Counted from the stretch's first letter, positions 8,415-22,768 are shown. The stretch: DNA of 64,000 nt from Herbidospora mongoliensis (GCF_001570545.1 NZ_BBXD01000011.1:186001-250000); one strand, 5' to 3'. Made by a program: numbers and translations. The notes: generated by a model not told the origin, from the letters alone.

Positions 8415-9569
8415 TCACCAGCCGACCTTGAGCGTGCCCTTCAGCAGAGCGCGGGCGATGACCATCCGCTGGATGTCGTTCGTGCCCTCGCCGATGGCCA
8501 TCAGCGGTGCGTCGCGGTAGAGGCGTTCGAGCACGAACTCCTGCGAATATCCATAGCCACCATGGATGCGCATGGCCTCCATCGTCGTGGTCAGCGCCAT
8601 TTCCGAGGCGAAATACTTCGCCATGGCCGCCTCACCCGTCACCGCGCCCTGCTCCGACCGGGTCGCCGCCCAATAGGTCATCAACCGCGCGGCCTGGATC
8701 TCGGTCGCCATGTCGGCCAGCTTCAACTGAACGGCCTGGAATTCGGAGATCGGCTGGCCGAACGCGGTTCGTTCCTTCGAATACGTCAATGCGGCGTCGT
8801 AAGCGCACTGCGCCACCCCCACCGCGCGGGCCGCGATGTTGATGCGCCCGAGTTCGAGCGCCGCCAGCACCTGCTGCAGCCCCCGGCCCTCGACCCCGCC
8901 CAGCAGTCGCTCGACAGGGACAAGCGCCCCGTCGATGACGACCTCGCACGTCTCCGTCCCCTTATAGCCGAGTTTCGGCAGGTCACGGCTGACCTGAAGG
9001 TCGCTCTGGTCGATCAGGAGCACCGACATGCCCTTGTGCGCCGGCGTCTCCGCCGAGGTCTTCACCAGCACGGGCAGCGGGTCGGCGTGGCGGGCGTTCG
9101 TGATCCACGTCTTGGTGCCGGTCACCACATAGTGGTCACCGTCGCGGACCGCGCGGGTGGTGATTCCCTGCAGGTCGGTGCCGGCCCCAGGTTCGGTCAG
9201 AGCGATTCCGGTACGCCGTTCGCCCGACGCCCACCCCGGCAGGAATTCCTCTTTCTGAGAAGCGGTCCCGTATTGGGCCACCATCCACGTAGCCAGGGAA
9301 TGCGACCCGAGAATCCCCGCCACTCCCATCCACCCGCGTGCGATCTCCTCGAACACGAGGGCGAAGGAAACCCGATCAAGTGAGAGCCCTCCGTACTCCT
9401 CGGGAACCGTCATCCCGAAAAGGCCAAGCGCCTTGAACGATGACACGATCTCCGCCGGATACCGCCCCGACCGTTCCCATTCGACCGCGACCGGCACGAT
9501 CTCGTCGTCGACGAACTCACGCAGCGTCTGCTGGAAGAGGCGCTGTTCCTCGGTCAGGTCGAAGTTCAT
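8415..9569 (-). CDS. Acyl-CoA dehydrogenase
   Basis: The 384-residue flavoenzyme has the standard N-terminal helical domain (TEEQRLFQQTLREFVDDEIVP), the middle beta domain with TEPGAGTDLQG and KTWITNA, and the C-terminal domain with ARLMTYWAA and GGYGYSQEF. The catalytic-base Glu lies in AIGEGTNDIQR. It should oxidise an acyl-CoA to the 2-enoyl-CoA and pass electrons to ETF. ATG 9569 overlaps the stop of the MaoC gene (ATGA), so the two are translationally coupled. The pair oxidises and hydrates one CoA ester series; the substrate is not determined. Confidence 0.9.
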   Translation of the reverse strand: MNFDLTEEQRLFQQTLREFVDDEIVPVAVEWERSGRYPAEIVSSFKALGLFGMTVPEEYGGLSLDRVSFALVFEEIARGWMGVAGILGSHSLATWMVAQYGTASQKEEFLPGWASGERRTGIALTEPGAGTDLQGITTRAVRDGDHYVVTGTKTWITNARHADPLPVLVKTSAETPAHKGMSVLLIDQSDLQVSRDLPKLGYKGTETCEVVIDGALVPVERLLGGVEGRGLQQVLAALELGRINIAARAVGVAQCAYDAALTYSKERTAFGQPISEFQAVQLKLADMATEIQAARLMTYWAATRSEQGAVTGEAAMAKYFASEMALTTTMEAMRIHGGYGYSQEFVLERLYRDAPLMAIGEGTNDIQRMVIARALLKGTLKVGW

Positions 9570-10081
9570 GCCAGCGGCCCGTTCTTCGCGACCGGGAAGA
9601 AGCCCTTGTCGTGGGGCGCGTCCCGCTTGTAGACCATGACCGACCGACGCCACGACATGACCTCGTCGCCGTCCTGGTTCAGGCCGCGGGTCCGGCAGGT
9701 CACGATGCCCGCGTAGGGCCGCGACGCGGATTCCCTCACGGCCTCGACCAGCGACTCCGCATACAACGTGTCCCCGATGAAGACGGGATGCGTCAGCCGG
9801 ATCTCGTCCCATCCCAGGTTCATCGAGGCGTTCTGGCTGACGTCGATGACCGACAGGCCCAGCACGATCGCGACCGACAGGCCCGAGTTCACGATGATCT
9901 TGCCGACGGGAGCCTTCGCGGCGAAGTGGGCGTTGAAGTGGTTCTGGTTGGTGTTCATCGTCAGCAGGGTGAACCAGGTGTTGTCGGCCTCGGAGATCGT
10001 GCGGCCCAAGGGGTGCTGGTAGACGTCGCCGACGACGAAATCCTCGTAGTAACGCCCGAGTTGGGCTGGATACACGGTCAC
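9566..10081 (-). CDS. MaoC-like enoyl-CoA hydratase/dehydratase
   Basis: The 171-residue hot-dog-fold protein begins LGRYYEDFVVGDVYQHPLGR and has the hydratase-like segment NTNQNHFNAHFAA, where the family's acid/base residues lie, followed by VIDVSQNASMNLGWDEIR. The pattern resembles the mesaconyl-CoA-hydratase-like MaoC proteins found in actinobacteria next to acyl-CoA dehydrogenases, so a role in an ethylmalonyl-CoA-type or branched-acyl pathway is possible, but no crotonyl-CoA reductase gene is present. GTG 10081 is annotated; an in-frame GTG at 10075 has better spacing to AGGGAA. It is the first gene of the two-gene operon. Confidence 0.83.
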   Translation of the reverse strand: MTVYPAQLGRYYEDFVVGDVYQHPLGRTISEADNTWFTLLTMNTNQNHFNAHFAAKAPVGKIIVNSGLSVAIVLGLSVIDVSQNASMNLGWDEIRLTHPVFIGDTLYAESLVEAVRESASRPYAGIVTCRTRGLNQDGDEVMSWRRSVMVYKRDAPHDKGFFPVAKNGPLA

Positions 10082-10148
10082 TTCCCTATCGTCCCCAGAT
10101 CTTCCCCGGAGTGATCACCCCCTCGGCCGGGAATCACTAGGTAAACAA

Positions 10149-11111
10149 ATGGTGAACAAAAGGCAAACGAGGAGATATTTGTCTGCCTCATTGGCTGTTC
10201 TCGCCGGAGTTTTCGCAATCGTTTCAGGGGTCAACGACGGCGGCGCCCTGCTCGGCGCCGGTCTCCGGGTCCCCGGTGTGCGCCCGCTGGTGGCGCTCTT
10301 CGTCCTGGTCGCCGCAGTGGCCGCGGTGCCGATGCTCACTTCACGGGTGGCCGCCACCTTCACCACTCGGCTCGCCTCACTGCCCGGGGCGGCCGGGCAG
10401 GTCGCGATGACCGTCGCGGTCGTCTGCGCGCTGGTGGTGGTCCTGGTCCTGAGCAGCCGGGGGTGGCCGACCAGTCTGACGCTGGCCATCGTCGGCGGGC
10501 TGACGGGGGCGGCCGTCGGCCTCGGGCTGCCCGTGTCGGCGGGTGCGGTGGGGCTCGTGCTGGGAGCGGGGATCGCCGCGCCCTTCGTCGGGGCCACGGT
10601 GGCGGTGCTCGCCAGCCGGGTGGTGTCGCTGGGGCGGGCGCAGTCGCTGCCGCGGCTGCACTGGGGCGGGTTCGCGATGCAGTGTCTCGCCTATGCCGCC
10701 AACGACGGGCAGAAGATGCTGGCCGTCTTCCTCGTCGGGCTCGGGGTGGGCGGAGCTCCTCCCCTGGTCTGTCTGCTGGTCGCGGCGCTCTTCGCGGTCG
10801 GCGCCGTCTACGGGCTGCCGCGTGCGGCGCGGACCCTCAGCCGGCAACTGCTGCCCGCCCGTCAGCTGCACGCGGTGGCCGCCGGGCTGGGCAGCGGGCT
10901 GTCGGTGATCGGCTGCGCGGCGGCGGGAGCGCCGGTGAGCATGACGCAGGCCATCGCGGGCGGCTTCGTCGGCGCGGGGGTCGCCGACAGCGTCCGCCGG
11001 GTGCGGTGGGCGGCGACGATGAAGATCGTGCTCGCCTGGACGTTGACGCTGCCGGTCAGCGGCCTCCTGGGGCTGGCGGCCGGACTGATGATCAGGGGGG
11101 TGGCCGCTTGA
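10149..11111 (+). CDS. PiT-family inorganic phosphate transporter
   Basis: The 320-residue protein has about 8-9 membrane helices and the two PHO4 half-repeat signatures, GVNDGGALLG near residue 27 and YAANDGQKM near residue 179. PiT proteins import phosphate, usually as a metal-phosphate complex, with protons. The first signature has lost the usual ANDxxNA form, so transport may be altered. ATG 10149 is followed by a lysine-rich start (MVNKRQTRR). The downstream DUF47/PhoU-like gene overlaps its stop, the classical partner of low-affinity phosphate carriers. Confidence 0.87.
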   Translation: MVNKRQTRRYLSASLAVLAGVFAIVSGVNDGGALLGAGLRVPGVRPLVALFVLVAAVAAVPMLTSRVAATFTTRLASLPGAAGQVAMTVAVVCALVVVLVLSSRGWPTSLTLAIVGGLTGAAVGLGLPVSAGAVGLVLGAGIAAPFVGATVAVLASRVVSLGRAQSLPRLHWGGFAMQCLAYAANDGQKMLAVFLVGLGVGGAPPLVCLLVAALFAVGAVYGLPRAARTLSRQLLPARQLHAVAAGLGSGLSVIGCAAAGAPVSMTQAIAGGFVGAGVADSVRRVRWAATMKIVLAWTLTLPVSGLLGLAAGLMIRGVAA

Positions 11112-11740
11112 GGCGGTTCCGGCGGGTGGTCGGCATGATGCGGGGGCGCATGGACAGCACCCTGTCGGAGGCACTCATCGGCCAGTTGGAGGCGACCAGG
11201 GAGGGCGCGTGGCTGGCCATCGCCATGAGCGGCGGCGAGATCGGCCGCACCAAGGCCCACCAGGCGATGCGGGAGATCGAGCACCGGGGCGACACCTGCC
11301 GGGCCCGCCTGGTCGCCGAACTGTCCGGGGCCCTGATCACCCCGATCGACCGGGAGGACCTGTTCCGGCTGTCCCGGTCGATCGACGACATCCTCGACTC
11401 GCTGCGCGACTTCGTCCGGGAATCGCATCTTTACCGGGTGCGCGGCCGCCAGCGGTTCGCGCCCATGCTCGACCAGGTCATCGTCGGCGTCGACGCGCTG
11501 GAGAAGTCGGTGCGTGACCTGGCCACCCGCTCGTCGGCGGTCGGCCACGACGCGCTGGAGGCCAAGAAGGCCGGCGGCACGATCAAGCGGATGTATCAGT
11601 ACGAGATCGCGCGCATCCTGTCGGCGGAGGTCACCCCCGAGGCGCTGCGGGAACGCGAGCTGGTGCGCCGCCTGGAGATCGTGGGCACCGCGATCCGCGA
11701 GGCGGCCGACGCCATCGCCGACGGCGCGATGAAACGGTGA
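11108..11740 (+). CDS. DUF47/PhoU-like regulator of the phosphate transporter
   Basis: The helical 210-residue protein has the DUF47 pattern: HQAMREIEHRGDTCRARLV near residues 50-70, then PIDREDLFRLSRSIDDILD, which resembles the metal-binding helices of PhoU-like proteins. Such proteins associate with PiT carriers and adjust their activity. TTG 11108 overlaps the transporter's TGA (TTGA) and has AGGGGGG upstream, so it was preferred. ATG 11135 is an alternative giving 201 residues. The coupling implies fixed stoichiometry with the carrier. Confidence 0.83.
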   Translation: MRRFRRVVGMMRGRMDSTLSEALIGQLEATREGAWLAIAMSGGEIGRTKAHQAMREIEHRGDTCRARLVAELSGALITPIDREDLFRLSRSIDDILDSLRDFVRESHLYRVRGRQRFAPMLDQVIVGVDALEKSVRDLATRSSAVGHDALEAKKAGGTIKRMYQYEIARILSAEVTPEALRERELVRRLEIVGTAIREAADAIADGAMKR

Positions 11741-11741
11741 A

Positions 11742-11747
11742 TACAGT
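11742..11747 (+). promoter_or_regulatory. Leaderless -10 element TACAGT
   Basis: TACAGT ends 6 bases before ATG 11754, and no ribosome-binding site is present. This matches the TANNNT spacing of actinobacterial leaderless transcripts. The element sits directly behind the stop of the PhoU-like gene, giving the next gene its own promoter. Confidence 0.5.
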
Positions 11748-11753
11748 CGGGGC

Positions 11754-13340
11754 ATGCGAAGATCACTCCCCTTCCGGCGGCTCACCTCGGCGGAGAAGAG
11801 GTTGGTAGCGGCTTACCCGACGGGAGAATGGGTCGACGTCCACGAAGAACAGGGGCAGGCCACCTGGGCCGATCGGCTCTCATCGGCCTACGGAGGTCTG
11901 ACCACCCTCCGGGCAGGTCGCGACCGCGTCGTGCGGGCCGAGGTGATCCGGGCCCTGCTGCTCGGAGTGCGGCCCGCCGCGCCGGGGCAGGTGGCCGCGA
12001 TCCGGTTGATCGGTGCCAGGATCGTCGGGGATCTCGACCTTTCCGGGGCCGAGGTGACCTCGACCCTGCATCTGATCAACTGTCGGGTCGCCGGGGTGAT
12101 CGACCTGGTCGAGGCGCAGACGCGGGCCCTGCGCTTCCGCGACTGCGAGATCCTGCGGCTCAGGGCTGGGCGGGCCCGGATCGACGGTGTTCTCGACGTC
12201 GGCGGCAGCACGCTGAAGGAGGGCATCCGGCTCGACAACGCCCACGTCAGCGGGCAGTTACGGATGTCGGGATGCCGGCTCGGCTGCCCCGGCGGCTGGA
12301 CCCCCGAGAACGCGGGATGGTCGAGCGCCCGCTACCCCGGCGACCCGCGCGAACAGGACCAGAAGCACACCGCGCTCTGGGCCGGCGGGCTGGTGGTGGA
12401 GGGCGGCGCGTTCCTGCGCGGCATGACGGTCACTGGTGGGCTGCGGCTGACAGGCGCCCGCTTCAACGGCGGCCTGTGGCTCCAGGACACCACGATCACC
12501 GCCACCGGTCGCTACGCCGTCCACGCCGACTACCTGCACGCCACGGTCATGAACATGGCCGAGGGATTCTCCGCCGAAGGCGAGATCAGCCTGCGCGTCG
12601 CCCGGATCAGCGGCACCCTGTCGTTCAACGGGGCTCGGCTCAAAGCCAAGGAGGGCCTGGTCGTGCAGACCCGGCATCTCGAGGTCGGCGAACTCCTGCT
12701 CACGCCAGAGTCGATCGAGGGCGGGGTCGACCTCGGATACACGCGGGTCGGGCTGCTCGCCGACCGTCCGGAGAGCTATCCGGGCTCGGTCCGTCTCGAC
12801 GGGCTCGTGTACGAATCTCTCCGCAGCCCCGCGACGCTCCGCGACCGCCTGGCGTGGCTGACCCGACACCCCGTCGGCTACCGCCCGCAGCCCTACGAGC
12901 AACTGGCCGCCTACTACCGCCGGATCGGCCACGAGCCCGACTCCCGCCGGGTCCTGCTGGCCAAACAGCGCGCCCGCCGGCGCACGTTACGCGTGACGGG
13001 GCGGGCCTGGGGCTTCGTGCTCGACGCCGTCGTCGGTTACGGCTTCCGCCCCTGGCTGGCCGGGGCGTGGCTGGGCGCGCTGCTCACGGCGGGGACGGTC
13101 GTCTTCTCCCTGGTCAACCCCGTCCAGATCAGCCTGGACGAGCGCCCCCGCCACTTCAACGCCTTCGTCTACACCCTCGACCACCTGGTGCCGGTGAGCC
13201 TGTTCGAGCAACGGGCCGCCTGGGAGCCCACCGGCTGGACGATCTGGGTGGCCAACGCCCTCATCGCGGCGGGCTGGATCCTGGCCACGGCGCTCATCGC
13301 GGGCGGCACCCGGGTCCTGCGGCCCGGCCCAGGCAGCTGA
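11754..13340 (+). CDS. Pentapeptide-like repeat protein with C-terminal membrane segments
   Basis: The 528-residue protein has a central region (about 75-330) with a regular right-handed-helix pattern: IRLIGARIVGDLDLSGAEV, LHLINCRVAGVIDLVEAQ, and LRLTGARFNGGLWLQDTTI. This is followed by a basic linker and two transmembrane helices (about 425-515). Similar actinobacterial proteins are often labelled membrane-associated oxidoreductase, but I see no cofactor site and do not adopt that name. ATG 11754 is six bases after TACAGT, so it is probably leaderless. Role unknown. Confidence 0.7.
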   Translation: MRRSLPFRRLTSAEKRLVAAYPTGEWVDVHEEQGQATWADRLSSAYGGLTTLRAGRDRVVRAEVIRALLLGVRPAAPGQVAAIRLIGARIVGDLDLSGAEVTSTLHLINCRVAGVIDLVEAQTRALRFRDCEILRLRAGRARIDGVLDVGGSTLKEGIRLDNAHVSGQLRMSGCRLGCPGGWTPENAGWSSARYPGDPREQDQKHTALWAGGLVVEGGAFLRGMTVTGGLRLTGARFNGGLWLQDTTITATGRYAVHADYLHATVMNMAEGFSAEGEISLRVARISGTLSFNGARLKAKEGLVVQTRHLEVGELLLTPESIEGGVDLGYTRVGLLADRPESYPGSVRLDGLVYESLRSPATLRDRLAWLTRHPVGYRPQPYEQLAAYYRRIGHEPDSRRVLLAKQRARRRTLRVTGRAWGFVLDAVVGYGFRPWLAGAWLGALLTAGTVVFSLVNPVQISLDERPRHFNAFVYTLDHLVPVSLFEQRAAWEPTGWTIWVANALIAAGWILATALIAGGTRVLRPGPGS

Positions 13341-13357
13341 TCGTCCGGGCTGGGCCG
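13325..13357. terminator. Weak hairpin at the end of the pentapeptide-like gene
   Basis: CGGCCCAG (13325-13332) pairs with CTGGGCCG (13350-13357) over a 17-base loop, followed by a short pyrimidine run. The left arm lies within the last codons of the gene, so termination is only possible. Confidence 0.3.
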
Positions 13358-13433
13358 TTCCCTTAATTCCGGAAAGTCCTCGCCGGCGAACCAGCCTGGA
13401 TATCGCCCGCTTTGTTTGGTAGCAATTGGCGGT

Positions 13434-16400
13434 ATGGCCGATGAGCCGAATCCAGCGATAAATTCTTTTTTCTCACCGACCTCGCGGCGTGCGCTTTTCG
13501 GCGCCTTGATGTTTTTGGTCATTGTCGGCGGTTCTTTCTGGGCGGCCGGGGGATTCCCTGAGGCGACGTCATCGCACGACCCGGTCGCGTCCGCCCCCTG
13601 TCCGACCGTGACCGTCACCTCCACCGGCGACCCCGTCCCGGTGGCGGAGACCCCCGAGGCCGTACCCGACACGGACCCCTGTGTCATGCTCGAACTCGGC
13701 GGCGACCCCACGGAATTCGCCTATGCGAGCTTCGACGGATGGGGCGAAGCCGGGCACCCGGCCCGCAGTGCCAGGACCAGGGTGACGGTGGAACCGGCGA
13801 CGCGGGCGCAAGCCGATGATTTTCCCCTCATGGACGAGCTCAAGAGATACATGGTGGTACCGGACCCTCCACCCGCCGGGTCTGAATTCGTCAAGGTCTC
13901 GATCGTGCACACCCTCCGCCTGAAGGAGGGCGACCCGCTTCTCGCGGATGCCAGATCGCCGGACGCAGTGGAATTCAGCACGGCGTTCATCCAGTCGGGA
14001 CTCGGGTCCATAGACACGGATGCCACCACCAAATACCTGCAGACCTTTTTTTATCCGCCGCAAGTGACACCGGACACCGGAGGAGGTGCCGTCGTCACCG
14101 TCCGCGGCCTGGGATACAGCAGTTTCCCGGAGAAGGAACCGCTGTTGGGGCTGGAGCTGGCCGCGTGGAGCGGCTCGGACTCGTACACGGAAGCGGTGGT
14201 CGGGTCGCACATCGTCCAGATCCGCTTCGAGGGCTGGGATGTGATCGGCGTGGTCGGACAGGTTCCCGCCAGGCTGAGCACAGGAGCTCTGGACCTCGTC
14301 GGCGGTGTGGCGACCAGCATCGCGCTGGCCCAGCCTGGCGCGGACATACCGGACTTCACCGCATATCTGACCCAAGGCGGCACACTGACCGACAGGGCGG
14401 CTGAGCCCCCCGAGGCCGCCGCTCCCGATCTGTCCATCGTGCGGGAGGGGTTACCGATGGCGGCGACCGTTCTCGCACTACTTGTGCTGGTCGTGCAGTG
14501 GCTGGGGCGAGCCTGGTGGCGGCGGCGCCTCAACCGGTTCCTGGTGGCCGGGACCGTCACGCTGTACTTCGCGTCCGCCTTTCTCCTCAACTCGGACTGG
14601 GCAGGTTACGCGGGGGCGCTGATCTGGGTGGCGCTGGTGTGCGCGCTCGCGGTCAACCACGCGGTGCGCAGGGTCGGGCCGCCACGTTGGGCTCGTCGCG
14701 ATGTGCTCATCGGCTCGGCGGTCCTACTGGCCGCCGGGGTGGCACTGATGGTGACGGCATTGTCGTGGAGTCTGGAGTCCGTGGAATGGATCGCGGTCCT
14801 GCCGGTCGTCGCGCTGCCCGTGTTGTTCACCGTGATCCGGTCGTGGCGCCGCATGGCGTTGCCCGTCGCCGGGGTGACGTTCGCGACTCTCGGCCTGATC
14901 CTCTCGGCGGGCGGGCGGGCGCCGAGCCTGCCGCTCGAACTGGCGGCGATCGCCGGCACGCTCATCTGGCTCGTCGTCCTGGCCGCGGCCATCGCGGTGA
15001 GCGCGGGCGGCTGGACGGGAACGCACGCGCTCGCGCTGGTCATGGGCGCCGCCGCCGTTCACGTCGCGCAGTGGAGCGTGCAAGGCTCCCTGGACTGGCT
15101 ACGTCTGGCAACCTTCACCGCGCCGTTGCTCCTGGTCATCCTGCTGATGCTCCGCCTCCGGCGGCTCGGGCGGCTGCCCGCGGCGGTCGCCTTGGGCGAG
15201 ACCCGTGCGTCGGTGGCGTTCCTGGCGATGGTGTTCTATCTGTATCCGGCGGGGATCGGCAGCATCGGACTGGCGTCTCTGGTCGCGCTGGCGGCCGTCT
15301 GGTGGTTGTTGTCAGGAGCGGCGGCCAAGCGTCCGCCCGAATTCGCCGCGATCACCACCGAAGCGCACGCCGCGGTCGTCGCCGCGGCGATCCATCGCCG
15401 GTTCATGCGCCTGGCGCTGCGCCACCTGTACCGCACCGGGCGGACGCGGCTCGGCACCGGGGAGATGACCGCCGCGTCGTTCGAGGAACAGCGCACCGCG
15501 CTCGAAGGGGCGATCGCCTCCGACCATCCGGGCGCCGTCGACCCCGACCTGGCCTTCGCCACCTCGGGCGGGCGCACGCCCTGGCAGAACGGCGTCGCCG
15601 GACTACTGGTGGCCCTCGCGGTGACGGTGCCGTTCACTCTGGTCTACAAGCGGCCCTTCGCCGAGCCGACCGACGCCGTCACCCATCTGCTGGGGACGCG
15701 CATGTTCCTCGGGCTGCCCCTCTTCGGGCTGATCTACGGGTACTTCTATCCGCGGATCCGCGGTGACCATCCCCTCTCCAAGGCCGCGAATCTCCTGGTC
15801 GCCGTCCTGCTCGTCGAAGTGGCGGCCATCCTGCCCGAACTCTTCGGCGCGGAGCCGCCCGGCGACAGACTCAGGCTGCTCGCGATCGTCATGGGGGAGG
15901 TGACCCTCCTCGCGGTCGTCCTCGGGCTGTTCTGGGAGGGACGGCTGATGCGGCTCGCCCGGGAGCCGTGGCACCGGATCCGTGGGCTGCTGAGCGTGCG
16001 CGGGCTGGCCGCACCGCTGTCGGCTCTGACGATCGCGGTGGTCACCACCGTCGGCGCGCCCTTCGCCAACAGGTTGGTGAGTTCGCCGGCAGAGGTCCCC
16101 GCAGGAGACCTCGGCCGCCGGATCGAGGCCGAGTCGGCCACCGGCACCGGCGTGCGTCGCGAACCCACCGGGGACGTCACGGGCGGGTTCAGCGCGGTCA
16201 CCGGGATCAGCAGGGGCGACCGGCTCTCCTACGACATCGACCTCGGCCCCAAGACGGCGAGCAGCATCCGGATCCGGCTGGCGAGCGGGCTGACGGAGAG
16301 CGCCGGCGGGCAGATCGAGGTTCTCCTCGACGGCGTCACACCCATCGGCACGCTCGGCATCCCCCTCACGGGTGACTGGCAGAACTGGAAGACGGAGGTG

Positions 16401-16502
16401 GAGGCCATCAATCGCTTCACCGGAAAGCACACGGTGGTGCTGCGCTGCAAGGCCGCCCGGCCCGGCGACATCGTGAGCATCAACTGGATCGAGTTCACGT
16501 GA
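13434..16502 (+). CDS. Polytopic membrane protein with C-terminal CBM6-like domain
   Basis: The 1022-residue protein has an N-terminal membrane helix (about 20-40), an external region (about 45-340) with Cys pairs and a TPAEA-type stretch, then about 14 hydrophobic helices (340-880). It ends in a beta-sandwich resembling CBM6 (about 890-1022): the IEAES start, GDRLSYDIDL, LTGDWQNWKTEV and INWIEFT are family landmarks. CBM6 modules bind glycans. A membrane protein carrying one at its C-terminus suggests anchoring to, or sensing of, a polysaccharide outside the cell (inference). ATG 13434 was chosen; there is no strong ribosome site. It lies just upstream of the cellulase locus but is separated from it by a terminator. 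Confidence 0.75.
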   Translation: MADEPNPAINSFFSPTSRRALFGALMFLVIVGGSFWAAGGFPEATSSHDPVASAPCPTVTVTSTGDPVPVAETPEAVPDTDPCVMLELGGDPTEFAYASFDGWGEAGHPARSARTRVTVEPATRAQADDFPLMDELKRYMVVPDPPPAGSEFVKVSIVHTLRLKEGDPLLADARSPDAVEFSTAFIQSGLGSIDTDATTKYLQTFFYPPQVTPDTGGGAVVTVRGLGYSSFPEKEPLLGLELAAWSGSDSYTEAVVGSHIVQIRFEGWDVIGVVGQVPARLSTGALDLVGGVATSIALAQPGADIPDFTAYLTQGGTLTDRAAEPPEAAAPDLSIVREGLPMAATVLALLVLVVQWLGRAWWRRRLNRFLVAGTVTLYFASAFLLNSDWAGYAGALIWVALVCALAVNHAVRRVGPPRWARRDVLIGSAVLLAAGVALMVTALSWSLESVEWIAVLPVVALPVLFTVIRSWRRMALPVAGVTFATLGLILSAGGRAPSLPLELAAIAGTLIWLVVLAAAIAVSAGGWTGTHALALVMGAAAVHVAQWSVQGSLDWLRLATFTAPLLLVILLMLRLRRLGRLPAAVALGETRASVAFLAMVFYLYPAGIGSIGLASLVALAAVWWLLSGAAAKRPPEFAAITTEAHAAVVAAAIHRRFMRLALRHLYRTGRTRLGTGEMTAASFEEQRTALEGAIASDHPGAVDPDLAFATSGGRTPWQNGVAGLLVALAVTVPFTLVYKRPFAEPTDAVTHLLGTRMFLGLPLFGLIYGYFYPRIRGDHPLSKAANLLVAVLLVEVAAILPELFGAEPPGDRLRLLAIVMGEVTLLAVVLGLFWEGRLMRLAREPWHRIRGLLSVRGLAAPLSALTIAVVTTVGAPFANRLVSSPAEVPAGDLGRRIEAESATGTGVRREPTGDVTGGFSAVTGISRGDRLSYDIDLGPKTASSIRIRLASGLTESAGGQIEVLLDGVTPIGTLGIPLTGDWQNWKTEVEAINRFTGKHTVVLRCKAARPGDIVSINWIEFT

Positions 16503-16526
16503 TCACGATGTCCGGCACGGAGAAAC

Positions 16527-16557
16527 GGGCCGCCGGGAAGCCTGCCCGGCGGCCCCC
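16527..16557. terminator. Bidirectional terminator hairpin
   Basis: GGGCCGCCGGG (16527-16537) pairs perfectly with CCCGGCGGCCC (16545-16555) across a 7-base loop. It lies between the convergent 3' ends of the CBM6-like membrane protein and the small anchored protein and probably serves both. Confidence 0.75.
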
Positions 16558-16574
16558 AACCGCGAACCACCTGA

Positions 16575-16940
16575 TCAACGCTTGCGGCGCATGACCTTCC
16601 GCAGCACGAACAGCGCCGCGATGCCCACCGCGATCGCCACGCCGGGGCGCTTCTTCGCCTCGGCCGTCAGGCGGTCGGCGGCGTCCTTGAACTGGTCGGG
16701 GGTCACTTCGGCGGCCTTGGCCGACACGACCTCGCCGGCGCCGCGCACCTTCTCCTTCACGGTGTCGGGGATGTGCTCCTCGACGCTCGCGACCGCCTTC
16801 TGGGCGGCTTCCCGCACCTCGGGCATCTTGTCCTCGACGGTCGCGGCGACCTTGGCGGCGGTCTCGTGGAAAGCGCCCTCGATCTTGGCGGCGGTCACCT
16901 TGGCGGCGTCGGTCATATCGTTCAGTCTCTCGTTGGCCAT
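16575..16940 (-). CDS. Small amphipathic membrane-anchored protein
   Basis: The 121-residue product has a long charged amphipathic helix with Ala/Lys/Glu repeats (KVTAAKIEGAFHETAAKVAA and similar), reminiscent of LEA or YtxH-like stress proteins, and a C-terminal membrane segment (about 97-113) ending in the basic tail RKVMRRKR. The start is uncertain: ATG 16940 is annotated and ATG 16919 is possible, with no clear ribosome site for either. The basic C-terminal anchor suggests a membrane-peripheral helical protein. Role unknown. Confidence 0.6.
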   Translation of the reverse strand: MANERLNDMTDAAKVTAAKIEGAFHETAAKVAATVEDKMPEVREAAQKAVASVEEHIPDTVKEKVRGAGEVVSAKAAEVTPDQFKDAADRLTAEAKKRPGVAIAVGIAALFVLRKVMRRKR

Positions 16941-17041
16941 GCGCGCGCGACTACCCGCAGGTGACGCCCTCACACGCTTTGACAGATGAGGTGAAAGTTT
17001 CAACTTCACGCAGGGCAAAGGGCGGCGAATGCGGACGTCGA

Positions 17042-17092
17042 TTGACAGGGATTCGGGCTATCCGGGCATGCTGTGCGGTGGGAGCGCTCCCA
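17042..17092 (+). promoter_or_regulatory. Promoter and CebR-type operator of the GH48 gene
   Basis: TTGACA at 17042-17047 is followed 31 bases later by the perfect 14-bp palindrome TGGGAGCGCTCCCA (17079-17092), 39 bp before the start codon. This is the known recognition sequence of CebR/CelR LacI-family repressors, relieved by cellobiose in Streptomyces and Thermobifida. A weak -10 (CATGCT) is at 17067-17072, so the operator would cover the transcription start. Confidence 0.87.
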
Positions 17093-17131
17093 TCCCCCTG
17101 TGCCCCCTGAGAGCTTGGAGTACCTCCGACA

Positions 17132-19903
<2,772 letters not shown>

Positions 19904-19963
19904 TCCCGCGAGCTGGGGGGTGACGGCGCCGGACCCGCCGTCGCTCCCCTGTACCAGCACGAC

Positions 19964-19997
19964 AGGAGCCCCCTCCCGAGGGGGCTCCTTCTTTTCT
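19964..19997 (+). terminator. Intrinsic terminator after GH48
   Basis: AGGAGCCCCC pairs with GGGGGCTCCT across the loop TCCCGA, followed by TTCTTTTCT. The strong stem plus U-rich tail makes this a canonical rho-independent terminator, about 60 bp after the stop codon. Confidence 0.88.
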
Positions 19998-20126
19998 CCG
20001 GTACGCCCGCGCCCGGGAAGTGAAAGTTTCAGCGCGCAAAGGCACTGGTCACAGGCCCTGAACGGCATAAGCCCAGCCCGGAGCGCAAACGCGGCGCGCG
20101 GTCCGGGTGAGCCTTACGGTGCTTGA

Positions 20127-22620
<2,494 letters not shown>

Positions 22621-22629
22621 CCCCAAGCC

Positions 22630-22713
22630 GCCCGCCTCCCCCAGACGGACCCCTCTGGGGGAGGCGGGCCCCCAAAACGGCCCCGCCCCTCATTCCGCAG
22701 GGGGGCGGGGCTT
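22630..22713 (+). terminator. Two tandem hairpins after GH9
   Basis: The first has a perfect 16-bp stem, 22630-22645 with 22654-22669, and an 8-base loop. The second, GCCCCGCCCC (22680-22689) with GGGGCGGGGC (22702-22711), is followed by TTT. Two stacked terminators isolate the cellulase from the downstream glycosyltransferase operon. Confidence 0.85.
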
Positions 22714-22768
22714 TCCACGTGGGGCGAGGTGTAGCGTCGGAGATCTCCGGCACACCGGGAGGTGCGCG

